Assembly: GCF_030317035.1 (NCBI RefSeq)
Contig: NZ_JASZYK010000012.1
Span: 124,001 to 188,000 of the forward strand
Reading direction: 5' to 3'
DNA: 64,000 nt
Source of the DNA: Variovorax sp. J22G73
GTDB lineage: Bacteria > Pseudomonadota > Gammaproteobacteria > Burkholderiales > Burkholderiaceae_C
Within the stretch, counting starts at the first letter, position 1. Each line of letters begins with the position of its first letter. Shown piece after piece: positions 9,396-19,713 of this stretch. The notes beneath the pieces are model-generated. The model was not told the origin of the DNA and made no database searches. It saw nothing but the letters and a program-made list of their open reading frames with translations. A program made the translations under genes and the position numbers.

Positions 9396-11738
9396 TCATT
9401 CCCACTTCAGCACGCCCAGCAAGTCGCTGTGGTCGTCCGTCCACAGCGCCGCACCCGCCGCGCTGACAGGCTCGCCGCGCTCCCGCACCACCGGGTCCGC
9501 CAGAAAGCGCGCGTCCTGCGTCAGCAGCACGTAGTCGGAGGTGTGCTCCAGCGTCGGGTTGCCGCGCTCGGGCTCGAAGCGGATGCGCACCGCCTGCATG
9601 CCCGCGTCGTCGGCCAGCCGCTTCACCACCGGCGCCAGGTCGAGGTGGCGGTTGCTGATGTGGAACGCGATCACGCCGGTCGCCTTCAGGTGCCTGCGGT
9701 AGAGCGCGAGCGCCTCGCGCGTCATCAGGTGCATGGGAATGGCGTCGCCGGAGAACGCGTCGACCACCAGCACGTCGAAGCGCCGGGCGTCCTGGGCTGC
9801 TTGAGCAACTTGACCGGCTTGCGCATCCAGCTCCTGCTGCAACAGCAGCCGCGCATCGCCCGGCACCACCTCGACCTGGGCCACCGAATCGGCCAGGTAC
9901 GTGAAGTGCGAGCGCGCGGCCGCCGTCACCAGCGGGTTGATCTCGTAGAAGCGCACCGTGTCGCCCGCGCGCCCGTAGGCCGCGAGCGTGCCCACGCCCA
10001 GGCCGATCACGCCGATGCGTTGCGCGTCGCCGCGGTTGGTCGTCAACGCCACGCCGGCGCCCGACTTCGGGCCGTAGTAGGTGCTCGGCAGGCGCCGGTG
10101 GATCGCGCCGGTGACCTGCTCGCCGTGCGAGATCACGCCGTTCATCAGCCGGCGGTACGAGGTGAGCGCGCCGGGCACGCCGTACTGCTCCACGCGCAGG
10201 GCGCCGTAGAAATTGCGCTCGCGCAGCAGGGTGCGGTTGTCGGCCTCGCGCACGTTCGACACGGTGAGCCAGGCCACGGCGACCGACACCAGCGCCCCCA
10301 GCAGCCCCGCCCCCACCGCCCACGACCGCGCGCGCCACGCGGTGTAGCCGGCCGCGAAGCAGGCATGCGCCCCCACCATGGCATAGAACACCGGCAGCGA
10401 CACCGCGACCGATGCCAGCCGCAGCCAGGCCGCGAAGCCCACCACGACGGCGAGCGCGAAGAGCAGCCACACCCATTGCTGGCGCGCGCGCGTGAGCCAC
10501 AGCATGAGCAGCCCCGGCACCGCCAGGCTGGCGGGCAGCTCCCAGTAGCCGTTGAACGCGTGCGGCGCGACCACGCCGGCAAACAGCCCGCCCAGCGCGC
10601 CGCCGAGCGCGATCATCAGATAGAAGCGCGTGAGCCGCGCCGCGTCGGGCCGGGCGCGCGCGAGTTCGCCGTTGGCGAACATGCAGATGGCGAACAGGCC
10701 CGCGCAGTACAGCGCGATGGCCGCCGCAATCGGCAGCGAGCGCTGCGGCGTGTTCAGGTACCAGCCCATCACCGGCGTGAGCAGCAGCACCGCCGGCCAG
10801 AACACGCGGCGCCGGTACCAGAAGCCGCTGTCGAAGCACAGCACGAAGGACAGCAGGTACAGCGCGAGCGGCACGATCCACAGCATCGGCACGGAGGCCA
10901 CGTCCTGCGTGATGAAGGTCGACACCGACAGCAGCGCCACCGTGCCCAGCGCGGAGAGCACCAGCCACAGCGCGTGGTCGGCCCACGACGGTGGCTGCGC
11001 CGGCGCCTTCGGCTCGACCGGTGCCGCAACCATCGTGGCCGTGTCGCCCTGCCCGTGTTGCGCCTGCTGCCACCGCGCCACCGACAGCACCGACGCCATC
11101 GCCAGCACCGCGAACAGCGCGAACCCCACCGACCACGCCACCGCCTGCGCATGCAGCGCGAACGCCGGCTCCAGCACGAAGGGGTACACCACCAGCGCCA
11201 CCAGCGCCGCCACGTTCGACAGCGCGAACAGCCGGTACACGCGCGCCTGCCGCGGCGCGTCGTGCGCATGCAGCCGCGCCACCCAGCTCTGCACCAGCGG
11301 CCCGGTGGTGCACACGGCCAGGTACGGCAGGCCGACGGTGGCGGCCAGCACCGCGAGCACGCCCGTGGCCGGGTCGCCCTGCCCGCCCGGCTTGAACGCC
11401 GCGTCGGGAATCACGGGCAGCATCGCGCAGGCGGCCAGCAGCAGCAGCGCGTGCACCACGGCCTGCGTGCGCAGCGGCCGGCGGGAAAGCTGGTCGGCAT
11501 AGAAGTAGCCCGCCAGCAGCACCACCTGAAAGAACACCAGGCACAGCGTCCACACCGCGGCCGAGCCGCCGAACCACGGCAGGATCTGCCGCGCGATCAG
11601 CGGTTGCACCAGGAACAGCAGGAAGGCCGAGACGAAGATGGTCGACGCGCAGAGCATCGACACGCGGGCACTGGCGCTGGCGCTGGCGCTGGCACTGGCA
11701 CTGGCGTGGGCCGGGGCGTTCTCCATCCTCCCGCTCAT
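9396..11738 (-). CDS. Polytopic membrane protein with spermidine-synthase-like domain
   Basis: A 780-residue fused protein. The N-terminal 500 or so residues hold many hydrophobic helices. The C-terminal part is a Rossmann methyltransferase-like fold of the spermidine synthase family, with IGVIGLGVGTLAAYG (nucleotide loop), RFYEINPLV, VVPGDARLLL and FDVLVVDAFSGDAIP. Whether it makes polyamines is unknown for this fused family. The start at 11738 overlaps the TadE stop (ATGA), so it appears to be the last gene of the Tad operon. Residues about 12-24 are an Ala-Ser dipeptide run encoded by hexanucleotide repeats. Confidence 0.83.
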   Translation of the reverse strand: MSGRMENAPAHASASASASASASARVSMLCASTIFVSAFLLFLVQPLIARQILPWFGGSAAVWTLCLVFFQVVLLAGYFYADQLSRRPLRTQAVVHALLLLAACAMLPVIPDAAFKPGGQGDPATGVLAVLAATVGLPYLAVCTTGPLVQSWVARLHAHDAPRQARVYRLFALSNVAALVALVVYPFVLEPAFALHAQAVAWSVGFALFAVLAMASVLSVARWQQAQHGQGDTATMVAAPVEPKAPAQPPSWADHALWLVLSALGTVALLSVSTFITQDVASVPMLWIVPLALYLLSFVLCFDSGFWYRRRVFWPAVLLLTPVMGWYLNTPQRSLPIAAAIALYCAGLFAICMFANGELARARPDAARLTRFYLMIALGGALGGLFAGVVAPHAFNGYWELPASLAVPGLLMLWLTRARQQWVWLLFALAVVVGFAAWLRLASVAVSLPVFYAMVGAHACFAAGYTAWRARSWAVGAGLLGALVSVAVAWLTVSNVREADNRTLLRERNFYGALRVEQYGVPGALTSYRRLMNGVISHGEQVTGAIHRRLPSTYYGPKSGAGVALTTNRGDAQRIGVIGLGVGTLAAYGRAGDTVRFYEINPLVTAAARSHFTYLADSVAQVEVVPGDARLLLQQELDAQAGQVAQAAQDARRFDVLVVDAFSGDAIPMHLMTREALALYRRHLKATGVIAFHISNRHLDLAPVVKRLADDAGMQAVRIRFEPERGNPTLEHTSDYVLLTQDARFLADPVVRERGEPVSAAGAALWTDDHSDLLGVLKWE
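11668..11703. repeat. Hexanucleotide tandem repeat (6 units)
   Basis: Six adjacent 6-bp units alternating between GCACTG and GCGCTG encode an (Ala-Ser)n tract at the N-terminus of the spermidine-synthase-like protein. A 6-bp unit keeps the frame, so slippage would change tract length without switching the gene off. Confidence 0.85.
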
Positions 11739-12955
11739 CCTCCCGCGCCTGCCGCCCCGGCGCCCGGGTTCGGCACCTTGTCGAGCTGCCCCTTCACCGA
11801 GCCGTCCCAGATGGCGGGGCAGAAGGCGTTGCCGTCGCCCACCTTGCCGGCCAGCCCGTCGAGGCCGCGCGCCAGCAGCTGCGAGGCCCACTCGGTGCTG
11901 TTGTTGCGCACGAAGGCGGCCACGTTGGTCATGGCGTCGCCCGGTGCCTCGAGCACGTTGGTGCCGATGTTGTCGTTCCACGCCGGGTCCCACTGCAGGC
12001 CGATGGCGCGGTCGGCCTTGGGGCCGAACGAATAGAAGGGGTGCCAGTACATCGGCGACTCCATGCCCACCACCCCTTCGGCCGACAGCGGGATCTTGCC
12101 GTTGGCCAGGTAATAGGTGTCCAGCTGGTTCAGCCTGAAGTCGCTCGCCGGCGCGGTGGTGCCGTCGGTGGACAGCAGCTTGAACCACGCCTCGCCCACG
12201 TACTGGTAGCCCTGCAGCGCCTTGATGATGATCTTGTTGGCCACCGGAATGCCCAGCCGGTAGCCGTAGTGCACGCGCAGGTGCAGCACGTTGGTCTCGC
12301 CCAGCGTCTTGTTCGAGGTGTTGCCGCGCAGCTCGGCGTCGGGCGGCGTGGGGTCGTTGATGCCCGCGGCCGTGCCCAGGGCCTTGGCCTTGTAGTCGTA
12401 GGCGAGCGGCTTGCGGTAGCGCATGGTGTCGTTGGGTATCTGCAGGATCCAGCGGTTCTCGCCGAAGTTCTCGATGAAGGACCAGTCGATGAAGGTGGTC
12501 TGCGTCGGGTTCAGGTACTCGATGCAGGCCGACTCGATCATGTCCTTGTTGGTGGCGGCCCAGCCGGTGAACATGCCGCCCACGCTGGTGTCGTTCACGT
12601 ACAGCGGCATCATGCCCTTCACCAGCCCCTGCCACACGCTGCCGCGCGTAAGCACGTTGGTGAGCGTTTCCAGGGCGGCGCTGCCCAGCGTGCCCAGCCC
12701 CGGCACGCCCGAGTTGCCGACGCGGAAGATGAAGGGCAGCGGCATGCCGTTGTTCAGCGAGCCCGCGCGCGCGGCCTCGTGCGCCGCGTACTCCAGCGTG
12801 AGCTTGGCGCGGTAGATGAGGCCGAACTGCACCACGCACATCACGAACAGGATGATGACGGGCAGCGCGACCAGCGTCTCGGTCATCGACACGCCATGCT
12901 GGGCGCGGCGCTGCATGGTCTGGCGAATGGTTCGACGGGTTCGACGGGTTCGCAT
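11735..12955 (-). CDS. tadE: TadE-like pilus assembly (pseudopilin-type) protein
   Basis: A 406-residue protein of the Tad pilus system. After a basic leader, HGVSMTETLVALPVIIL gives a prepilin-like site: Gly before the cleavage point and Glu at +5, then one transmembrane helix. The segment RAKLTLEYAAHEAARAG is the hallmark of TadE-type proteins. The rest is a large periplasmic domain, much longer than classical TadE (about 180 residues), with a Gly/Ala-rich C-terminus. It lies 27 bp after the DUF192 gene and overlaps the next gene by ATGA. The leader is encoded by 9-bp direct repeats giving RTRRTRRT. Confidence 0.85.
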   Translation of the reverse strand: MRTRRTRRTIRQTMQRRAQHGVSMTETLVALPVIILFVMCVVQFGLIYRAKLTLEYAAHEAARAGSLNNGMPLPFIFRVGNSGVPGLGTLGSAALETLTNVLTRGSVWQGLVKGMMPLYVNDTSVGGMFTGWAATNKDMIESACIEYLNPTQTTFIDWSFIENFGENRWILQIPNDTMRYRKPLAYDYKAKALGTAAGINDPTPPDAELRGNTSNKTLGETNVLHLRVHYGYRLGIPVANKIIIKALQGYQYVGEAWFKLLSTDGTTAPASDFRLNQLDTYYLANGKIPLSAEGVVGMESPMYWHPFYSFGPKADRAIGLQWDPAWNDNIGTNVLEAPGDAMTNVAAFVRNNSTEWASQLLARGLDGLAGKVGDGNAFCPAIWDGSVKGQLDKVPNPGAGAAGAGG

Positions 12956-12982
12956 GGGTTCTCTCCTTCGGATCGTTCGGCT

Positions 12983-13327
12983 TCACCAGCCCATCAGCTG
13001 CAGCCCCGGGCGCAGGGCCAGCCGGCGCGCCTGGCCCGCGGCCAGCTCCAGCACGCTGGACGCGCCCAGGCAGATGGCCATGCGCATCGGGTTCAGCCCC
13101 TCGACCACGCGCGCCACGCAGCCATGGCGGTCCAGGAAGACGACGTCGATGGCGTAGCGCATGCCCACCGTGTGCACCGAGCTGCAGCGCGTGATGAGCA
13201 GCCCCTCGCTGCCGCTGATGCGCGGCCGCCCGAGCAGCCCGCGCGTGCGGTCCCAGCCGCGCTCGGCAACGCGCACCGGGCCGAACGGGGCCTGCGTGTG
13301 GGCGGTGCGAAGGGAAACGATGCGCAT
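12983..13327 (-). CDS. DUF192 protein within the Tad operon
   Basis: A 114-residue DUF192 domain protein. The family core is visible: TRGLLGRP, SVHTVGMRYAIDVVFLD and the late LELAAGQA. No signal peptide is seen, so it should be cytoplasmic, unlike many DUF192 proteins. Function is unknown for the family. It sits between tadC and tadE with short gaps (19 and 27 bp) on the same strand, which suggests a link to the pilus or simple hitch-hiking in the operon. Confidence 0.88.
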   Translation of the reverse strand: MRIVSLRTAHTQAPFGPVRVAERGWDRTRGLLGRPRISGSEGLLITRCSSVHTVGMRYAIDVVFLDRHGCVARVVEGLNPMRMAICLGASSVLELAAGQARRLALRPGLQLMGW

Positions 13328-13346
13328 GCGGTACGGCGGCGGCGCG

Positions 13347-14234
13347 TCAGCGCTGGGTTTCCAGGAACTGCATCACCAGCGGGAAGAAGATGATGATGAA
13401 GGTCACCGGAAAGATGAAGATCACCAGCGGCCCGATCATCTTCACCGGCGCCTCCATGGCCAGCTTCTCGGCCTGCTGGAAGCGCTCGGTGCGCCGCTGG
13501 TCCGAAATGGCGGCCAGCGTGTCGGCCAGGCTCGCGCCCAGCGACTCGGCCTGCGTGAGGTTGGACACCAGGCTCTTGATGTGCCGGTTGTCCAGCCGGT
13601 CGGCCATGGCGTTGAGCGCGTCCATGCGGCTTGCGCCGGTGCGCATCTCGCGCATCATGCGGTCGAACTCCTGGCCCAGCGCGCCGCCGGGGCCCTTCTG
13701 CACCGCCTGCGCGATGGCGCCGGTGAGGCTCAGGCCGGCCTGGCAGCACAGCGTGATCATGTCGAGGTAGCCCGGCAGCGTGCGCAGGATGTCCTTCTCG
13801 CGGCGCTTGCGGCGGTCGCGCATCCACAGCACCGGGTAGTACCAGCCCAGCAGGCAGCAGCACAGCGTGACCCACACCTTGGTGCCCGCGTGCGCGTCGA
13901 GCAGCCCCGCCGTCCACAGCCCCAGCGCGGCCACCACGATGAGCGACACGATCTGCACCGCGATGAACTCCTCCGCCTTCAGCACGAACTCCAGCCCCGA
14001 GAGCTGCAGCTGCCGCTTGCGCTTCACCAGCATCGAGGTGGGCGCGATTTCAGAGGCGTGGAACTGCAGGATGTTCACCACCGGCCACACCACGCGCAGC
14101 ATGGGCGGCAGCGGGTCCATGTGCGTGCGCTCCGAAGGCCGCGCCTTGCGGATCAGCGAGATCATGTACAGCAGCAGGATCACGCCCGTGGTCGCGCACA
14201 GGAAGATGATGGCCAGCAATATCAGCGATCGCAT
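13347..14234 (-). CDS. tadC: Tad inner-membrane platform protein TadC
   Basis: A 295-residue type II secretion F-domain protein. It forms, with TadB, the inner-membrane platform on which the TadA ATPase drives Flp pilus assembly. Two N-terminal helices and a C-terminal helix pair flank the cytoplasmic GspF domain, which includes DMITLCCQAGLSLTGAIAQAV and SNLTQAESLGASLADTL, both typical of TadC. An AAGGAG lies 7 nt before the ATG at 14234. It follows tadB by 18 bp. Confidence 0.92.
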   Translation of the reverse strand: MRSLILLAIIFLCATTGVILLLYMISLIRKARPSERTHMDPLPPMLRVVWPVVNILQFHASEIAPTSMLVKRKRQLQLSGLEFVLKAEEFIAVQIVSLIVVAALGLWTAGLLDAHAGTKVWVTLCCCLLGWYYPVLWMRDRRKRREKDILRTLPGYLDMITLCCQAGLSLTGAIAQAVQKGPGGALGQEFDRMMREMRTGASRMDALNAMADRLDNRHIKSLVSNLTQAESLGASLADTLAAISDQRRTERFQQAEKLAMEAPVKMIGPLVIFIFPVTFIIIFFPLVMQFLETQR

Positions 14235-14252
14235 CGTGCGTCTCCTTGCCCG

Positions 14253-15106
14253 TCAGATGTCGATGGCGACGATCTTGCGGATCATCAGGTAGCCCAGCAG
14301 CAGCATGATGCCGGTCACGGTGAGCACCACCCAGCCGATGGTGGTGCTGAACAGCATTCCCATGCTCGGCTGCATCAGGTAGAGCACGCCGCCCAGGAAC
14401 ACCGGAAACAGCGTCATCACCAGCCCCTGGATGCGCCCCTGCGCCGTGAGCGCCTGGATGCGCCCTTCAAGAATCGCCTTGCGCCGCAGCGTCTCGGCCA
14501 GCACCTGCAGCGGCTCCGACAGGTTGCCGCCCACCTCCTTCGACACGCGCAGCGCCACCACCACCAGCACGAAGTCGGGAATGCCCAGGCGCTGCGACAT
14601 CTTCTGGATGGCGTCGTCGAAGCTCACGCCCAGGCGCTGCTCCTTGAGCACCAGGCCGAACTCCTGCCCCAGCGGCCCCACCTGGTCGCGCACCAGCACC
14701 TGCAGCGCCACCGACAGCGCGCTGCCCGCGCGCAACGCGCTGGCGATGAACAGCAGCGCATCGGGCAGCTCCGACTCGATCTGCTTCCTGCGCTTCTTGC
14801 GCTGCCAGGCGAACCAGCGCGCGGGCAGCAGGTAGAGCACCACCGCCGCCACCACGCCGCCGATGAGGTTGCCCGTGACCAGCCAGCCCAGCGCGCCGCA
14901 CAGCGCGATCAGCAGCGCATGGCCCGAGGCGAAGGCCACCGCGTGCTGCGCCTGGAACTCCGACAGGTTCAGCGTGCGGCGCCCGCTGGCCTGCAGCTTG
15001 CGCATCATCTTGCCGGTGAGCTCGGGCGAGCGCTTGAGCAGCAGGTAGCCGCACAGCGTGATGAAGCCCATGCCGCTGAGCACCGAGGCCAGGAGCACCA
15101 GCGTCT

Positions 15107-15110
<4 letters not shown>
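14253..15110 (-). CDS. tadB: Tad inner-membrane platform protein TadB
   Basis: A 285-residue GspF-domain membrane protein, the partner of TadC. Visible are an N-terminal helix, a central helix pair around residues 55-100, LPDALLFIASALRAGSALSVAL, the family core, RVSKEVGGNLSEPL and two C-terminal helices. Its start at 15110 overlaps the stop of tadA by ATGA, implying translational coupling and matched stoichiometry with the ATPase. Confidence 0.92.
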
Positions 15111-16747
<1,637 letters not shown>

Positions 16748-16785
16748 GGCGTGTGGGCTTCAGCGTTGGAATTCAGGGATGCGAA

Positions 16786-18441
16786 TCACGGCGCCACGGG
16801 CTGGCCGGGCGTGCCCGCGGGAACACCCGCCGGCACGCCACCCGCGTCGGGCGTGGCCGGCACGTCGGTCTGCTTCGGGCGCAGGCCCTCGGGGTCGGTG
16901 CGGTCTTCGGTGAGCGTGCCGAAGTTGCGGTTCACGTCCTGCTCGATCTGGCGCGCGCGCTCGATGCGCGGCTGGCTCCAGGCCGGGTCGACCACGCGCG
17001 GCGTGATGAACACCACCACCTCCTGTTCCTTGTCGGTGTCGTTGTCGGCGCGAAACGCGCGCCCGATGATCGGCGCCTTGCGCAGCCCCGGCACGCCGTC
17101 GCTGGCGCGCGTCGACTCGCGGCTCAGCAGGCCCGACAGCACGATGGTCTCGCCGGCCTTGGTGTTGAACTCGGTGTCGGTGCGCCGGATCAGCAGGCCC
17201 GGAATGCCCTGCACCGCCACGCTGCGGTCGATGCTGCTCACCTCGGTGAGGATGCTGCCCGAGATGTTGCCCTCGCCGTCGGCAATGGGCTTGATGTTCA
17301 GCCGCACGCCGTAGGGCTTGAACTCCACCGAGCCCGCGCCCTGCGTGCTCAGCGCGGGCAGCGGGATTTCGCCGCCGGCCAGGAACTTGGCCTCGCCGCC
17401 GCTGCGCGTGGAGAGGTTGGGCGAGGCCAGCAGGTAGGCGTTGCCGCGCTGCACCAGCAGGTTGATGCGCGAGGACAGCGTCATGCCGATGCCGAAGTAG
17501 GCCTCCGGCGTGCGCCGGTTGCGGCTGAGCAGCGCCGAGCCCTCGGGGGTGGAGGTGTTGAAGCTCGAGCCCTCGGGCAGCACGCGGTAGCTGCCGCTGG
17601 AGGCGATGTCCGAGAACAGCCCGAAGTTGAAGCCGTCGCCCGAGCTCTGCCAGCGCACGCCCAGGTCGTCCAGCGCGGTCTTGCTGAACTCCACGATGCG
17701 CACCTGGATGTCGATCATGCGGTCCACGCGAATGCGGTCGGCGGTGGCCAGCGACACCACGGCCGGCGCGTACAGCTGCGCCACCGTGTTCAGCCGCTCC
17801 ACGGCGGCGGGGTCGAGGTTGTTGCCGTCCAGGATCACGCGCTCGCCGATGCGGCGAATGCCCACGCCCGAGATGCCGCGCGTGATCTCGCGCAGCTCGC
17901 CTGCGATGCGGTCGAGGTCGACCACGTTCACCCGCACCTGCAGCTTGCGCACGCGGCCGTTGCGCTCCCACACGTGCAGCGTGCTGTCGCCCGCGTCCTG
18001 CGCGGTGATGAGCATGTTGGCGCCGTCGAGCACGCGCGCCTCCATGACCTTGCCGCTGCCGATGGCCACGCGCGCCACGCCCGGCATCTTCACCAGCACC
18101 ATCTGCCCCACGTAGAGCGTGAGGCTGGACGGCAGCTCCTGCAGCACGGTGGCGCGCGCGGCGATGCGCTGCAGCTCGGCCGCGTCGATGGCCGGCGGCG
18201 GCGGTGGCGGCGGGCGGATGCCGGGCGAGCGCTCGACGCCGCCGCTGGCGGGCGACGGGCCGGGGCCTGGAACCGTGGCGCCCCCCGGCGCGGCCAAAGT
18301 GCCACCGGACGCACCACCGGACGCGCCACCGCCCGTGATGCCCTCCACGCCCACGCCCCCACCCATGCGCTGGCCGTGCGCCACGCCCTGGAAAGCCACC
18401 ACCAGCGTCACCGCTGCCAACCCGCATCGCTTGAGATTCAT
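16786..18441 (-). CDS. rcpA: Tad outer-membrane secretin (CpaC/RcpA)
   Basis: A 551-residue secretin forming the outer-membrane channel for the Flp pilus. It has a signal peptide (cleavage after VAHG/Q near residue 23), a low-complexity Gly/Pro region to about residue 85 with a run of seven prolines, the pilus N-domain (SLTLYVGQMVLVKMPGVARVAIG) and a BON-like segment. The secretin core follows, ending in KAGETIVLSGLLSRE and VPGLRKAPIIGRAFR and continuing to EVVVFITPRVVDP. A Pro/Gly-rich tail follows. It is 55 bp downstream of cpaB. Confidence 0.93.
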   Translation of the reverse strand: MNLKRCGLAAVTLVVAFQGVAHGQRMGGGVGVEGITGGGASGGASGGTLAAPGGATVPGPGPSPASGGVERSPGIRPPPPPPPAIDAAELQRIAARATVLQELPSSLTLYVGQMVLVKMPGVARVAIGSGKVMEARVLDGANMLITAQDAGDSTLHVWERNGRVRKLQVRVNVVDLDRIAGELREITRGISGVGIRRIGERVILDGNNLDPAAVERLNTVAQLYAPAVVSLATADRIRVDRMIDIQVRIVEFSKTALDDLGVRWQSSGDGFNFGLFSDIASSGSYRVLPEGSSFNTSTPEGSALLSRNRRTPEAYFGIGMTLSSRINLLVQRGNAYLLASPNLSTRSGGEAKFLAGGEIPLPALSTQGAGSVEFKPYGVRLNIKPIADGEGNISGSILTEVSSIDRSVAVQGIPGLLIRRTDTEFNTKAGETIVLSGLLSRESTRASDGVPGLRKAPIIGRAFRADNDTDKEQEVVVFITPRVVDPAWSQPRIERARQIEQDVNRNFGTLTEDRTDPEGLRPKQTDVPATPDAGGVPAGVPAGTPGQPVAP

Positions 18442-18496
18442 CGAACTTCTTCTGGAGATCAAAAAATGAGAGGCACCACGAGCGCGGTGAACAGGC

Positions 18497-19465
18497 TCAG
18501 CGCAGCGGCGCCTCGCCCGGCGGCAGCATCTGGCCAAGGCCCAGGCCGGCACCCGGCGCGGAACCCCGGTTGCCCGCGCCGCCGACGATGTACTCCACCC
18601 CCGGGCGCGAAGGCGCGAACGAGGGCGGCGGCGCGCGCACCGCGCGCTGCGGCCGGAAGCCCGCGACGGTGGCATCGAGGTCGACCGAGTCCACGCCCGT
18701 CTGCATGGTGGCGCGGTCTTCGGGGTTGCGCAGCGTGGCGACGATCTTGCCCAGGCGCTGCGCGAGGATGAGCTTCTGCGCGTCCTGCGGCTGGATCGCC
18801 ACTGTCACGGTGGAGTAGCGGTTGCGCTCGTAGGGGTCGGTCTCGGCCGAGGCGTCGGAGCGCTTGCGCAGCGAGGCGAACTGCTCGGAGGTGATCTGCC
18901 CAGTGGCGCGCACCTCGATGTCCTGCAGCAGCGGCACCACCACCGAGGGCTCGCCCGCGCCGGGCTTGTCGACCACGTACATGAAGTCGATGCGGTCGCC
19001 CGCGCGCAGCATGCCCGAGATGGAGCTGATCTCGTCCACCGGAATGGTGATGGCGCGCACGCCCTGCTCGATTTCCTGCGCGAACACCTTGCGCGGCGTG
19101 GAGAAGAACGAGGCCAGCAGCGGCTTGCCCGCGGCCACCGGCACCGTGAGCTGGCGCCCGGCGAACTGCGCGAAGGTCTCGGGCGTGAGCGCGTCGTTGT
19201 GCACGTACTCGTTGGGCACCGAGCGCTTGGCCACCATGCTGGGCATGACGGTGGTGCCGTCGTTCAGCGCCTGGCGCGCCACCACCACGTCGCGGCGCTG
19301 GCTGTCGGCGTCCTTCTCCAGGCTGGCCGCGATCTCGCGCTCGCTGGCCCGCAGGTAGTACCAGCCGAGGCCGGCGGCCAGCAGCCCGAGCACCAGCGCG
19401 CCGATGAGGGGAGACAGCCTTCTGACGCTTTGCTTGAACTTGAGAAATCCCGGAGATGGTTTCAT
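18497..19465 (-). CDS. cpaB: Tad pilus periplasmic protein CpaB/RcpC
   Basis: A 322-residue protein with one N-terminal transmembrane helix (residues about 18-40) followed by an SAF-type domain (VVVARQALNDGTTVMPSMVAKRSVP) and the RcpC region (RAITIPVDEISSISGMLRAGDRIDFMYV), as in CpaB/RcpC. It lies between the inner-membrane machinery and the secretin and is needed for stable Flp pili in other bacteria. It starts 6 bp after the stop of the small pilin gene and precedes the secretin gene. Confidence 0.92.
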   Translation of the reverse strand: MKPSPGFLKFKQSVRRLSPLIGALVLGLLAAGLGWYYLRASEREIAASLEKDADSQRRDVVVARQALNDGTTVMPSMVAKRSVPNEYVHNDALTPETFAQFAGRQLTVPVAAGKPLLASFFSTPRKVFAQEIEQGVRAITIPVDEISSISGMLRAGDRIDFMYVVDKPGAGEPSVVVPLLQDIEVRATGQITSEQFASLRKRSDASAETDPYERNRYSTVTVAIQPQDAQKLILAQRLGKIVATLRNPEDRATMQTGVDSVDLDATVAGFRPQRAVRAPPPSFAPSRPGVEYIVGGAGNRGSAPGAGLGLGQMLPPGEAPLR

Positions 19466-19471
19466 GCCTGG

Positions 19472-19696
19472 CTAGAGAGGAAAGGAAAGGGTGTACGAGT
19501 AGGTCGCCCAGGCGTCGCGAAAGGCCTTCAGCAGCAGCCCGACGACGGATCGGTCGGCGCCGGGGAAGGTGGCGAACAGCATCACGGCGAGGATGCCGGC
19601 GACGATGACGTACTCGGTGATGACCTGGCCTCGCTGGCGGCGCTGGGGGCGCTTGCACGGGCGATGCGGGGAACGAAGGCTTCGGTGGCGTGGCAT
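19472..19696 (-). CDS. Second Flp-type prepilin (74 aa)
   Basis: A 74-residue small protein. A long basic leader (Arg/His-rich, about 22 residues) ends at RG/QVITEYVIVAGILAVMLFA: Gly before the cut, then Glu at +5 and Tyr at +6, the Flp signature, followed by one hydrophobic helix. The mature part would be about 50 residues. It differs strongly from the main Flp pilin at 23396 outside this signature. It lies 17 bp after the preceding gene's stop and 6 bp before cpaB. It could be a minor pilin or an alternative major one. Confidence 0.78.
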   Translation of the reverse strand: MPRHRSLRSPHRPCKRPQRRQRGQVITEYVIVAGILAVMLFATFPGADRSVVGLLLKAFRDAWATYSYTLSFPL

Positions 19697-19713
19697 GGTG
19701 CGGGCTCTGGCGG

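Noticed and set aside
9354..12035. Long plus-strand ORF (893 aa) opposite the spermidine-synthase-like gene
   Set aside because: Arg/His/Gln/Pro-rich translation typical of an antisense shadow in GC-rich DNA; the opposite strand has a recognised family.
9396..12986. A 1196-aa fused pilus/spermidine-synthase protein
   Set aside because: The first part of that frame is the wrong-frame shadow of tadE; tadE is intact in another frame and the spermidine-synthase start overlaps its stop.
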